19,294 nt of DNA from an uncultured Clostridia bacterium (GTDB taxonomy: Bacteria > Bacillota > Clostridia > Christensenellales > DUVY01), in NCBI GenBank assembly GCA_937895465.1, contig CALAYY010000088.1, positions 1 through 19,294 on the forward strand, in the 5' to 3' direction. Every line of letters starts with the position of its first letter. Position 1 is the first letter of the stretch. A program made the position numbers and the translations under genes. Below the pieces are notes generated by a model. That model saw only the letters and a list, made by a program, of their open reading frames with translations, made no database searches and had not been told where the DNA came from. This document shows, one piece after another, positions 6,988 to 14,061 of the stretch.

Positions 6988-7929
6988 ATGATCAATTTGT
7001 TATATTGTGCCAATGACTTGGTTTTTGACGGTATTATGCTGTCTTTAATGTCGGCTGTTAGCAAAACAAAATCTCCAATTAATGCTTATATAATGACAAT
7101 GGATTTGACCGATATTAATAAAGACTTTAAACCTTTGGAGCAAGCACATATCAATATTTTAGATAATGTTTTAAAGATTGAAAATCCGTCTAATCAGGTG
7201 ACACTAATTGACGCTACTTCAAAGTTTCTTGAAAAAATGATTGATTCACCTAATATTGCAACAAAATATACACCTTATACTTTGCTTAGATTACTAGCTT
7301 GCGAGTTTGATTTGCCAAACAGATTGCTTTATGTGGATGCCGACACAATGTTTAATGACGATATATCCAAAATTCTAAATTATGATATTACAGAGTACGA
7401 ACTTGCAGGTGTAGTTGATCATTTGGGCAAACGCTTTATCAAAAAAGATTATATTAATGCAGGTGTTCTTTATCTTAATATGACCAAAATAAGAGAAACT
7501 AAGCTGTTTGACCGTGCATTAGCAATGTGTTTGAATAAGACAATGGTATTTCCCGACCAAGATGCTATTAATGAGTTGGTAACATATAAATTAATTCTGC
7601 CTAAAGAATTTAACGAACAGCATAAATGGAGAAAATCAACAATAATCCAGCATTTTGCTAAGACTATACAGTTTTTTCCTGTCTTTAAGGTAATCAATAT
7701 AAAGCAATGGCATATAGAGCGTGTACAAAAATCTCTAAAACTACATGTTTATGATGAAGTTTATAAAAAATTTCTTAAGTTTAGAGCAACTTATGGAAAA
7801 GATTTTTTAAAACCGCTGCAAGTTTTTCAGCCAATAACATGGAAAGAACAGCATAAAACAAATATACAAGAGCTTAAGGCATATATTAGTCAAAACGGCG
7901 GCATCTTCAGGAAAAAAATCAAAAACTAA
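6988..7929 (+). CDS. Family 8 glycosyltransferase
   Basis: GT8 enzymes are retaining glycosyltransferases that move a sugar from UDP-galactose or UDP-glucose to lipopolysaccharide-like, wall or other acceptors. The 313-residue protein starts INLLYCANDLVFDG, a Rossmann-like first strand. It has YTLLRLL at about 97-103, the metal and nucleotide-binding DAD motif in LLYVDADTMF (Asp117, Asp119), YINAGVLYLNM at 155-165, FPDQDAIN at 188-195 and a histidine in IIQHFAK near 222. No signal peptide or membrane helix is evident, so it should act on the cytoplasmic face. The ribosome binding site is weak (CTGGAG). It likely shares a transcript with the acyltransferase before it. Donor and acceptor cannot be told from sequence. 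Confidence 0.85.
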   Translation: MINLLYCANDLVFDGIMLSLMSAVSKTKSPINAYIMTMDLTDINKDFKPLEQAHINILDNVLKIENPSNQVTLIDATSKFLEKMIDSPNIATKYTPYTLLRLLACEFDLPNRLLYVDADTMFNDDISKILNYDITEYELAGVVDHLGKRFIKKDYINAGVLYLNMTKIRETKLFDRALAMCLNKTMVFPDQDAINELVTYKLILPKEFNEQHKWRKSTIIQHFAKTIQFFPVFKVINIKQWHIERVQKSLKLHVYDEVYKKFLKFRATYGKDFLKPLQVFQPITWKEQHKTNIQELKAYISQNGGIFRKKIKN

Positions 7930-8013
7930 ACATTATTTGATATAGTATTATTTACTATGAAGATTAAGCGATACTTTGAATCGGCGTCAAACGAAGTATA
8001 TTAGTAGTGGAAA

Positions 8014-8544
8014 ATGAAAAAGAAAGGAATAATCTATTTATTTATTGTTCTGATGTTAACTTTATCAAGTTGGGGCTGCACAATTGTTAATGAAAATAAG
8101 TTAGATGACGCTCGAACTATAGCAAAAGAAACCTTTGGCATGGATAAGATATTCATTGTTTCATCAGGCACAAGCAATAGTCCAATAGCATCTCAAAAAG
8201 TAAGGAGATATATTCTTTATGTTTTGGGGGAAAAGGATAATGAAATGATGATGATTATAGTTCCTGCTCTCAAAAAAGATAAAGCTTATCAAGTTGACTA
8301 TCCTTTTGCTTTTACTTTTTATGAGTGTGTGGATAAATTAAATTCTTCTGAAAAAGGGATAATTTGCACGCAAGAAGATTATAAATTATTTGAAATTTAT
8401 GATACTTTAGAGTCCTTCAATAGAGCGTTTCCTAATTTGAAAGAAAATGATGTTGATATAATGTTATTTATAGAATTTAAAGAGTATAGTATTGTTCAAA
8501 TTAATGATGAGTGCGTTATTTACGGTGAAGGTTTTAACCAATAA
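8014..8544 (+). CDS. Putative small lipoprotein of unknown function
   Basis: I do not recognise this 176-residue protein. The N-terminus MKKKGIIYLFIVLMLTLSSWGC has lysines, a hydrophobic core and a cysteine at 22, suggesting a lipoprotein signal. The -3 to -1 residues are Ser-Trp-Gly, so the lipobox is imperfect. The mature part mixes strands and charged loops (RRYILYVLGEKDNEMMMIIVPAL, IMLFIEFKEYSIVQINDECVIYGE) without a known motif. The ribosome binding site is weak (GTGGAAA). It lies 84 bases after the glycosyltransferase with no clear terminator between them, and converges on the ABC permease gene. It may be exported and membrane anchored; no function is proposed. Confidence 0.65.
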   Translation: MKKKGIIYLFIVLMLTLSSWGCTIVNENKLDDARTIAKETFGMDKIFIVSSGTSNSPIASQKVRRYILYVLGEKDNEMMMIIVPALKKDKAYQVDYPFAFTFYECVDKLNSSEKGIICTQEDYKLFEIYDTLESFNRAFPNLKENDVDIMLFIEFKEYSIVQINDECVIYGEGFNQ

Positions 8545-8552
8545 TTGTTATG

Positions 8553-8585
8553 ATATAAGATAAATATAAGATAAATATAAGATAA
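8553..8585. repeat. Three tandem copies of an 11-bp AT-rich unit
   Basis: ATATAAGATAA is repeated three times exactly, at 8553-8563, 8564-8574 and 8575-8585. It begins eight bases after the putative lipoprotein stop, in the convergent gap before the ABC permease gene. Confidence 0.9.
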
Positions 8586-8597
8586 TACAAGAGCAGC

Positions 8598-8662
8598 ACC
8601 TGTTTTATCGATATATGCACATATATACATATAAACCAAATCTTTATATATGCAGGTTTTTT
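8598..8662 (+). terminator. Possible weak terminator in the convergent gap
   Basis: ACCTG (8598-8602) can pair with CAGGT (8653-8657), and CATATATA (8620-8627) with TATATATG (8645-8652). Six T follow at 8657-8662. The stem is AT-rich with a large internal loop and it overlaps the end of the permease gene, so support is limited. Confidence 0.3.
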
Positions 8663-9444
8663 CTATTAAAAATGGCTATAGAAACTCCAAATAATATTAC
8701 AGCACATACCAATAATACGATTAGCCCTACTATAGAAAAAAGTTCTCCCATTACAATACCGTCACTATTGAACAGAGTAAAAAATGTCAGATATTTTATA
8801 TTTTCAAGTTTGTCGCCGGTATTAGCCAGCATTTGAAGCACGTATTGAAAAATACATATACCTGCGCCTACACCTATACTGCGTCTTGAATCATCAAAAA
8901 TGCAAGAACAAGCAAAACAAACACCGCCTATAAACAAATGCAGGCACAAAGCCCCAAAGTTAAGAAGCAAGAATCTCCCTATATCTAATTGATTAGGAAA
9001 TGCCATAGCACTTATTGCAAGTCCCAAAATAGTAGCAAAAATTATCAAACCAAATATGCCTGTTATAAGTACGCCAATTTGAGTAAATACTACGGTTTTT
9101 CTATTGACAGGAGCGGCAAGAAGGTAAGTCATAGAGCCTCGGTCAACATGGCGGGCTATAAGTCTATTGGCGCTGATTATTGAAAAGAGCATAGGAAACA
9201 ACAGCATAATAAATCCATATAGATATGCCGATATAAAACCCACAAGAGTTGTTGAAATTGGATTCATTCCAAACAGTGACATTAATTGAGGCATAGTTTG
9301 GGCAAATTGATTTAAAACATCATTAAAAGCAGGGTCAAACATATAGATTATAACAGAAAAATACATTGTAAGAACAGCCGCAAAAATCAAAAGCATTTTA
9401 TAGCTTTCTTTCATGCCTCGCTTATATAAAGTGAAATTAAACAT
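8644..9444 (-). CDS. ABC-2 type transporter permease
   Basis: This is the membrane partner of the ATPase encoded immediately upstream. From the chosen start the protein has 266 residues and about six hydrophobic helices: roughly 17-36, 66-92, 117-149, 158-183, 189-206 and 236-259. The segment between helices 2 and 3 (RLIARHVDRGSMTYLLAAPVNRKTVVFTQ) is the cytoplasmic loop typical of ABC-2 exporters (GSMTYLLAAPVNR). An in-frame ATG at 9483 would add 13 residues. I prefer ATG 9444 because GGGGAG lies seven bases before it and the family normally begins near this point. The start overlaps the ATPase stop by eight bases, so the pair is translationally coupled. The substrate is unknown; drug, peptide or lipid export are all possible. 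Confidence 0.85.
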   Translation of the reverse strand: MFNFTLYKRGMKESYKMLLIFAAVLTMYFSVIIYMFDPAFNDVLNQFAQTMPQLMSLFGMNPISTTLVGFISAYLYGFIMLLFPMLFSIISANRLIARHVDRGSMTYLLAAPVNRKTVVFTQIGVLITGIFGLIIFATILGLAISAMAFPNQLDIGRFLLLNFGALCLHLFIGGVCFACSCIFDDSRRSIGVGAGICIFQYVLQMLANTGDKLENIKYLTFFTLFNSDGIVMGELFSIVGLIVLLVCAVILFGVSIAIFNRKNLHI

Positions 9445-10327
9445 TTTTTTGCTCCCCATAATATTGTAAAAAAATCTCTTCAAGACTTTGGTTAGGTGCA
9501 GAAATATTAATTACAGGATACTTATTCATCAGAGCAATCAATTCTTTTATATTTTGTTTTATGCTTACGGTAACATTATTACCGTTGATTTCCAAAACAT
9601 CAAGACCGTCTTTAGAAAACTCTACTGCCGACTCTATACTGTCTAATTGAATTACATATTTTTTGACCAAAGATTGTTTCAAAACATCAACCGAATCTAT
9701 GGCGGCAAGCCTTCCGTTTTTGATAATTGACACTCTATGACAAGTGCGCTCTACCTCTTCAAACATATGAGAAGACATCAAAATCGTCTTGCCCTTTTTC
9801 TTTTCTTCTAATATCAAATCTATAAACCTGTTTTGCATCAGAGGGTCAAGTCCGCTTGTAGGTTCATCCAAAATAAGCACCTCAGGGTCATGCATAAAGG
9901 CGGCAATTATTCCCACCTTTTGTTTCATACCCTTGCTCATCTTTTTTAATTTGGCACGAAAATCAAGCTCAAAACGCTCTGTCAAATCAAGCATTAATTT
10001 ATCAGTTTTGATACCCTTATATTTTATCAAAAACCTCAAAAATTCTTCGCCCGACATATCGTCAAAAAAAGCCATTTCTCCAGGGATATAACCAAGGTTT
10101 TTTTGAATCTTTGCGCTGTTTTGCCAGCAGTCCAGTCCGTAAATTTTGCAAACACCCTTATCAGGCTTCAAAAATCCCAGAAGATGACGGATAGTAGTAG
10201 TTTTTCCGGCACCGTTAGGTCCCAAAAATCCAAATGCCTCACCTTGTTTTATTGAAAAGCAAAGGTCAAAAACACCTCTATTTTTTCCATAATCCTTGGT
10301 AAGCCCCAAAACCTCCAAAGCATTCAT
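9437..10327 (-). CDS. ABC-2 type transporter ATP-binding protein
   Basis: This 296-residue protein powers the adjacent permease. Walker A is GPNGAGKTT at 36-44, the signature region is KMSKGMKQK at about 129-137, Walker B is LILDE at 151-155, the D-loop is SGLDP and the H-loop histidine is 187 (MSSH). The Q-loop position reads YIPGE, without the usual glutamine, as is common in ABC-2 exporters of this kind. The region after 210 is the variable C-terminal extension of single-domain exporter ATPases. AGGAG is five bases from the ATG. A TATAAT-like box at 10357-10362 could be a -10, but no good -35 is seen, so it may also be read through from the YitT gene 56 bases upstream. No regulator gene is adjacent. 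Confidence 0.92.
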   Translation of the reverse strand: MNALEVLGLTKDYGKNRGVFDLCFSIKQGEAFGFLGPNGAGKTTTIRHLLGFLKPDKGVCKIYGLDCWQNSAKIQKNLGYIPGEMAFFDDMSGEEFLRFLIKYKGIKTDKLMLDLTERFELDFRAKLKKMSKGMKQKVGIIAAFMHDPEVLILDEPTSGLDPLMQNRFIDLILEEKKKGKTILMSSHMFEEVERTCHRVSIIKNGRLAAIDSVDVLKQSLVKKYVIQLDSIESAVEFSKDGLDVLEINGNNVTVSIKQNIKELIALMNKYPVINISAPNQSLEEIFLQYYGEQKNV

Positions 10328-10383
10328 AAAAACTCCTAAAAAAAGGTCAAAAAATTATTATATAAAAAAAGAATAACACACTT

Positions 10384-11271
10384 TTATGATGAAGGGAAGC
10401 CCTTTCCTATGACTTCGTTTGCCTGCGATATATAAGTAAATGAATTGGGAGCATACTCTTTTAATAAGTCATGCATGGCAGAAAGCTGACGTTTTCTAAC
10501 TAAACAGATAAGCACATTATGCTCAGTATTGGTATGCATACCCTTAGCTTTTATACAGGTAACTCCGCGGTTAAGCTTGGTCATTATAACGTTAGCAAGC
10601 TTATCAGGCTCATCAATGATTATTTCAAACTTGATAGCAGTCTTAAAGCCCTGAATAATACTTTCGCTGACACGAGAGCCTACAAACATCTCCACAATCG
10701 AAAGCATAATCGGATCAAGGCTTTTCAATATTAGCGCAGAAGCCAAAACTATAACAGCATCAAACATAAAAATAAATCGAGAAATACTTGTGGCGGCATA
10801 TTTTTTATTGACAAGTGCAGCAACAATATCAGTGCCGCCTGAGCTTCCGCCTATTTTTAGCATAGTAGCTAGTGCAGCACCGCCCAAAACACCTCCTGCA
10901 AGTGCAGCAAGTATTCTCTCATTAGGTGTATATTTAAAATTAATTCCTGTCCAAACTTCTAATTTGCCTAACAAAACTAACAAAATTGAGACTAATATAA
11001 TAGCCGACAAGGTTTTTATAGCAAATTTCCAATTAAGATATCTAAAAGCTAAAAAAAGCAAAGGCACATTGAGTAAAAACAATGAATAACCAGAATTTAT
11101 CTTACCGCCTGATATTATTTCTATAATAGCAGCAATACCTGTTATACCGCCTGGAGCAAATTTGTTTGGGATGATAAACGCATGAATAGCAATAGCTCGC
11201 AAGATTGAAGAAAAGATTATTGCTAAAATTGCAATCAATAAGGATAATACCTTTTGTTTCTTTGTTTTCAT
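10384..11271 (-). CDS. YitT family membrane protein (DUF161 + DUF2179)
   Basis: YitT-type proteins are multi-pass membrane proteins of unknown function, common in several copies in Firmicutes. The 295-residue protein has about five to six hydrophobic stretches in the first 195 residues, with family blocks IPNKFAPGGITGIAAII (35-51) and IGGSSGGTDIVA (140-151). The cytoplasmic C-terminal domain (about 215-290) fits DUF2179: KFEIIIDEPDKLANVI, LNRGVTCIKAKGMHT and TYISQANEVIGKGF. Its length is typical. An AGGA lies before the ATG. Its likely promoter is at 11350-11377, and a long inverted repeat lies in the leader. It points away from the ECF operon. Transport or sensing roles have been suggested for the family, none is certain. 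Confidence 0.9.
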   Translation of the reverse strand: MKTKKQKVLSLLIAILAIIFSSILRAIAIHAFIIPNKFAPGGITGIAAIIEIISGGKINSGYSLFLLNVPLLFLAFRYLNWKFAIKTLSAIILVSILLVLLGKLEVWTGINFKYTPNERILAALAGGVLGGAALATMLKIGGSSGGTDIVAALVNKKYAATSISRFIFMFDAVIVLASALILKSLDPIMLSIVEMFVGSRVSESIIQGFKTAIKFEIIIDEPDKLANVIMTKLNRGVTCIKAKGMHTNTEHNVLICLVRKRQLSAMHDLLKEYAPNSFTYISQANEVIGKGFPSS

Positions 11272-11301
11272 AAAAAGTCCTAAGGTGTTTTTTATAATCT
11301 A

Positions 11302-11329
11302 TATATATGTTATCCAAAAAACATATATA
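11302..11329. repeat. Perfect 10-bp inverted repeat in the yitT leader
   Basis: TATATATGTT (11302-11311) and AACATATATA (11320-11329) are exact inverse complements around an eight-base loop. It lies 31-58 bases before the YitT start and just after its predicted promoter, so it could be an RNA hairpin or an operator. No T run makes it a terminator. Confidence 0.75.
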
Positions 11330-11349
11330 AATTTAGTCAGTTCATATTA

Positions 11350-11377
11350 AATATATCTTTTTTATTAGAAATGTCAA
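11350..11377 (-). promoter_or_regulatory. Promoter for the YitT family gene
   Basis: On the - strand a perfect TTGACA (11377-11372) is followed after 16 bases by TATATT (11355-11350). It gives a leader of about 70 bases that contains the inverted repeat at 11302-11329. Confidence 0.6.
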
Positions 11378-11428
11378 GATATTGTTATAAAGTACTGTTG
11401 CTTTTGTGCCTGATTCACAGCAGTATAA

Positions 11429-11458
11429 TTGATTAATCAAGCAATATTGTGCTATACT
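11429..11458 (+). promoter_or_regulatory. Promoter for ecfA1-ecfA2-ecfT-truA with overlapping palindrome
   Basis: TATACT (11453-11458) is preceded by TGC (11450-11452), an extended -10. TTGATT (11429-11434) is 18 bases upstream as -35. The -35 is the left half of the perfect 12-bp palindrome TTGATTAATCAA (11429-11440), which could be a repressor site. A second TATAAT at 11424-11429 has no good -35. The start would be about 18 bases before ecfA1. Confidence 0.7.
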
Positions 11459-11483
11459 AAGTTTTATTTGAGAAGATTAAAAG

Positions 11484-12314
11484 ATGGCATTAATAGAAGT
11501 AAAAAATGTAAAATACGCTTATAATTTCAATGAGCAAGATACAATCATTGCGGTTAATGATGTATCTTTTTCTATTGAAGAAGGCGAATTTGTCGCACTT
11601 GTAGGGCATAACGGCAGCGGCAAATCCACTCTTGCCAAGATGCTTAACGGTCTTATTGTGCCTATGTCAGGCGATGTTTTAATAGACGGCATGAATACTC
11701 GTGACGATGATTTGCTGTACGATATAAGAAGACAGTTAGGCGTTGTTTTTCAAAATCCTGATAATCAAATGGTAGCAACTATTATAGAAGATGATATAGC
11801 TTTTGGACCTGAAAACTTGGGATTAGAGCCGCAAGAAATAGAAAAAAGGGTTGACTGGGCATTAAATGCAGTCGGTATGCAGCAATATAGAAAGGGCATG
11901 CCTTTTCGGCTTAGCGGAGGACAAAAGCAAAGGATAGCAATAGCAGGCGTATTGGCGATAGCTCCACGTGTGCTTGTGCTTGACGAGTCCACTTCAATGC
12001 TTGACCCCAAGGGCAGAGCAGAGGTTTTGGATATTATAAAACAGCTAAGAGCAGAACAAAAGCTGACTGTTGTATTAATTACACATTATATGGACGAAGC
12101 AACAGAAGCTGACCGTATTATAGTTTTGAATAAAGGCAAAATTGCTTATGAGGGCGGAAAAGAAATATTTTTGAGAGAAGATGAGTTAAAAAGCTACGGA
12201 CTTGATGTGCCTGTTCATATTCATATAGCCAATACTTTGAGAAAAAGCGGAATGGATATCAAAAACATCTGGACTCAAAAAGAGCTGGAGGACGAGATAT
12301 GCCGATTATTATAG
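11484..12314 (+). CDS. ecfA1: ECF transporter ATPase EcfA1
   Basis: EcfA1 is one of two ATPases of the energy-coupling factor transporter, which takes up vitamins and metals with exchangeable S-components. The 276-residue protein has Walker A GHNGSGKST (41-49), Q-loop FQNPDNQMV (Gln90), signature LSGGQKQR (143-150), Walker B LVLDE with the EcfA1-type DESTSMLDP (167-175) and H-loop His201. The ribosome binding site is weak (GAGAAG). It overlaps ecfA2 by 16 bases. No S-component gene is in the window, so the module is probably shared by several S-components encoded elsewhere. Confidence 0.96.
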   Translation: MALIEVKNVKYAYNFNEQDTIIAVNDVSFSIEEGEFVALVGHNGSGKSTLAKMLNGLIVPMSGDVLIDGMNTRDDDLLYDIRRQLGVVFQNPDNQMVATIIEDDIAFGPENLGLEPQEIEKRVDWALNAVGMQQYRKGMPFRLSGGQKQRIAIAGVLAIAPRVLVLDESTSMLDPKGRAEVLDIIKQLRAEQKLTVVLITHYMDEATEADRIIVLNKGKIAYEGGKEIFLREDELKSYGLDVPVHIHIANTLRKSGMDIKNIWTQKELEDEICRLL

Positions 12315-13156
12315 AAAATCTTTCTTACACATACAGTCCAAACACCGCATTTTCGCATGACGCTTTAAAAAATATAAGTCTTACTGTTAATGACGGAGAA
12401 TACTTAGGTATTATAGGTCATACAGGCAGCGGCAAATCCACTTTTGTTTTACATCTTAACGGACTTATAAAACTAACTTCAGGCAAAATCATAATCAATG
12501 ATATAGACCTTAGCAAAAAGTACGATTATAAAAAACTGCGTTCAACGGTAGGGATTGTTTTTCAATACCCCGAATATCAGCTTTTTGATGAGACAGTCGA
12601 AAAAGATATCGGCTTTGGACCAAAAAATTTGGGGCTTAGCAAAGAAGAAATAAGTTATAGAGTGCGTACTGCTATGGAAATGGTTGGACTTGATTATCAG
12701 AGTATAAAAGACCGCTCGCCATTTGAACTTTCTGGCGGGCAAAAAAGAAGAGCCGCCTTAGCAGGCGTAATAGCTATGCATCCTAAGATTTTGATTTTGG
12801 ACGAGCCTACAGCAGGGCTTGACCCCAAAGGCAAGCAAAACATCTTAGATTTGGTCAAAACAATAAAAAATGCATCTAATGCAACTATCATAATGATTAG
12901 CCATAATATGGATGAAATCAATCAAAACTGTTCACGCATTGCTGTACTTAATGACGGACAACTAAAGTATTATATGAAGCCTGAAGAACTGGTTAATTAC
13001 GGTAGGGAAGTTGAAGAAATGGGGTTAGAATTACCTACACCTGCCAAAATTGCACAAAATCTAAGAGAACAAGGTATTAATCTAAAAAAAGGAATTGTCA
13101 AGCAAGAAGAATTAGTTGATGAGGTCATAAAGCTGTATAAAGGAGTGCAAAATTGA
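12299..13156 (+). CDS. ecfA2: ECF transporter ATPase EcfA2
   Basis: EcfA2 pairs with EcfA1 to drive the transporter. The 285-residue protein shows Walker A GHTGSGKST (40-48), the EcfA2-type Q-loop FQYPEYQLF (Gln89), signature LSGGQKRR (144-151), Walker B ILILDEPTAGLDP with Glu169, and SHNMDE with the H-loop histidine near 202. The C-terminal part (about 225-285) is the ECF-specific extension. GGAGG lies seven bases upstream inside ecfA1. The stop overlaps the ecfT start (TTGA). The canonical aspartates and glutamates are all present, so it should be active. Confidence 0.96.
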   Translation: MPIIIENLSYTYSPNTAFSHDALKNISLTVNDGEYLGIIGHTGSGKSTFVLHLNGLIKLTSGKIIINDIDLSKKYDYKKLRSTVGIVFQYPEYQLFDETVEKDIGFGPKNLGLSKEEISYRVRTAMEMVGLDYQSIKDRSPFELSGGQKRRAALAGVIAMHPKILILDEPTAGLDPKGKQNILDLVKTIKNASNATIIMISHNMDEINQNCSRIAVLNDGQLKYYMKPEELVNYGREVEEMGLELPTPAKIAQNLREQGINLKKGIVKQEELVDEVIKLYKGVQN

Positions 13157-14055
13157 GAGATATAGCTTTGGGGCAGTATTATCCCGCCAATTCAGTAGTG
13201 CATCGCATGGATCCACGCTCCAAGATAATAATTGCAGTTATATATCTTGTGGGAATATTTTTTATCAACACATACACGGTTTATCTTGCAACGATTTTGC
13301 TTTTGTTGATTGTGGTATTGATGTCCAAAGTCCCTTTAAGGCTTGTATTAAAAAGTGTCAAGCCCATGCTTTTTTTGATTTTGTTTACAGCTATAATCAA
13401 TTTGTTTTTTACAGCTGTTCAAGACAAACCCTTTGTAATAGATTTGTATTTTAGAAAATGGACAGTCAGTAATATCATATTTGAAGCCAGATGGGGATTT
13501 TTACATTTTGGCATTACTTGGACAGGTGTTAATAACGCTTTGAAGATGGCGCTAAGGCTTGTACTGCTTGTCATGGGACCTTCATTGTTGACATTGACAA
13601 CTACTCCCGTAACGCTTACTGACGGCGTAGAATTGTTGATGAAGCCGTTAAATATCATTAGATTTCCTGTTCATGAGCTTGCACTTATTATGAGTATAAC
13701 TTTAAAGTTTATCCCTACTATAATGGAAGAAACAGACAAGATAATGATGGCGCAGCGTGCCAGATGTGCAGACTTTGACAGCGGCAATCTTTTTAAAAAA
13801 GCCAAGGCAATGCTGCCTGTATTGATTCCTTTGTTTGTAAGTTCGTTAAGACGAGCTGAAGAACTTGCCTATGCCATGGACTCCAGATGTTATAGAGGCA
13901 GTAAAGGCAGAACCAAAATGAAAATTTTGAGACTAAAAGCTAGGGACTTTTTGGGATTGTTGTTTTTTGCGGCGTTTTTATTTTTGATTTTGGCAATAAA
14001 ATATAATTGGCTCTATACTTGGTTTTCTATAAGTTTTCTGAGCCGTTTGGTATAG
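13153..14055 (+). CDS. ecfT: ECF transporter transmembrane protein EcfT
   Basis: EcfT is the membrane scaffold that couples the two ATPases to the S-component. The 300-residue protein has N-terminal helices (about 25-57 and 70-90), central helices (about 130-150 and 173-190) and a last one near 262-285. Its two coupling motifs are QRARCADF (203-205 ARC) and MDSRCYRG (244-246 SRC). The first is usually Ala-Arg-Gly, so here Gly is replaced by Cys. A segment of about 20-30 residues at 90-120 (rich in aromatic residues) makes the protein longer than the usual 265 or so. The start is TTG, with AGGAG seven bases upstream; it overlaps the ecfA2 stop. truA follows six bases later. Confidence 0.94.
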   Translation: MRDIALGQYYPANSVVHRMDPRSKIIIAVIYLVGIFFINTYTVYLATILLLLIVVLMSKVPLRLVLKSVKPMLFLILFTAIINLFFTAVQDKPFVIDLYFRKWTVSNIIFEARWGFLHFGITWTGVNNALKMALRLVLLVMGPSLLTLTTTPVTLTDGVELLMKPLNIIRFPVHELALIMSITLKFIPTIMEETDKIMMAQRARCADFDSGNLFKKAKAMLPVLIPLFVSSLRRAEELAYAMDSRCYRGSKGRTKMKILRLKARDFLGLLFFAAFLFLILAIKYNWLYTWFSISFLSRLV

Positions 14056-14061
14056 AAAAAC

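Noticed and set aside
8615..8836. 73-codon + strand open frame in the convergent gap
   Set aside because: Most of it is antisense to the ABC permease gene and no ribosome binding site precedes it.
10071..10090. Missing Q-loop glutamine in the ABC-2 ATPase (YIPGE) as a sign of an inactive enzyme
   Set aside because: Exporter ATPases of this type often lack the glutamine, and all other catalytic motifs are intact.
9789..10091. 100-codon + strand open frame opposite the ABC ATPase
   Set aside because: It is a shadow of the conserved ATPase frame.
6016..11428. Mobile element or defence island between rplQ and ecfA1
   Set aside because: No integrase, transposase, nuclease, terminal repeats or attachment sites were seen, and the genes are ordinary envelope and transport types.
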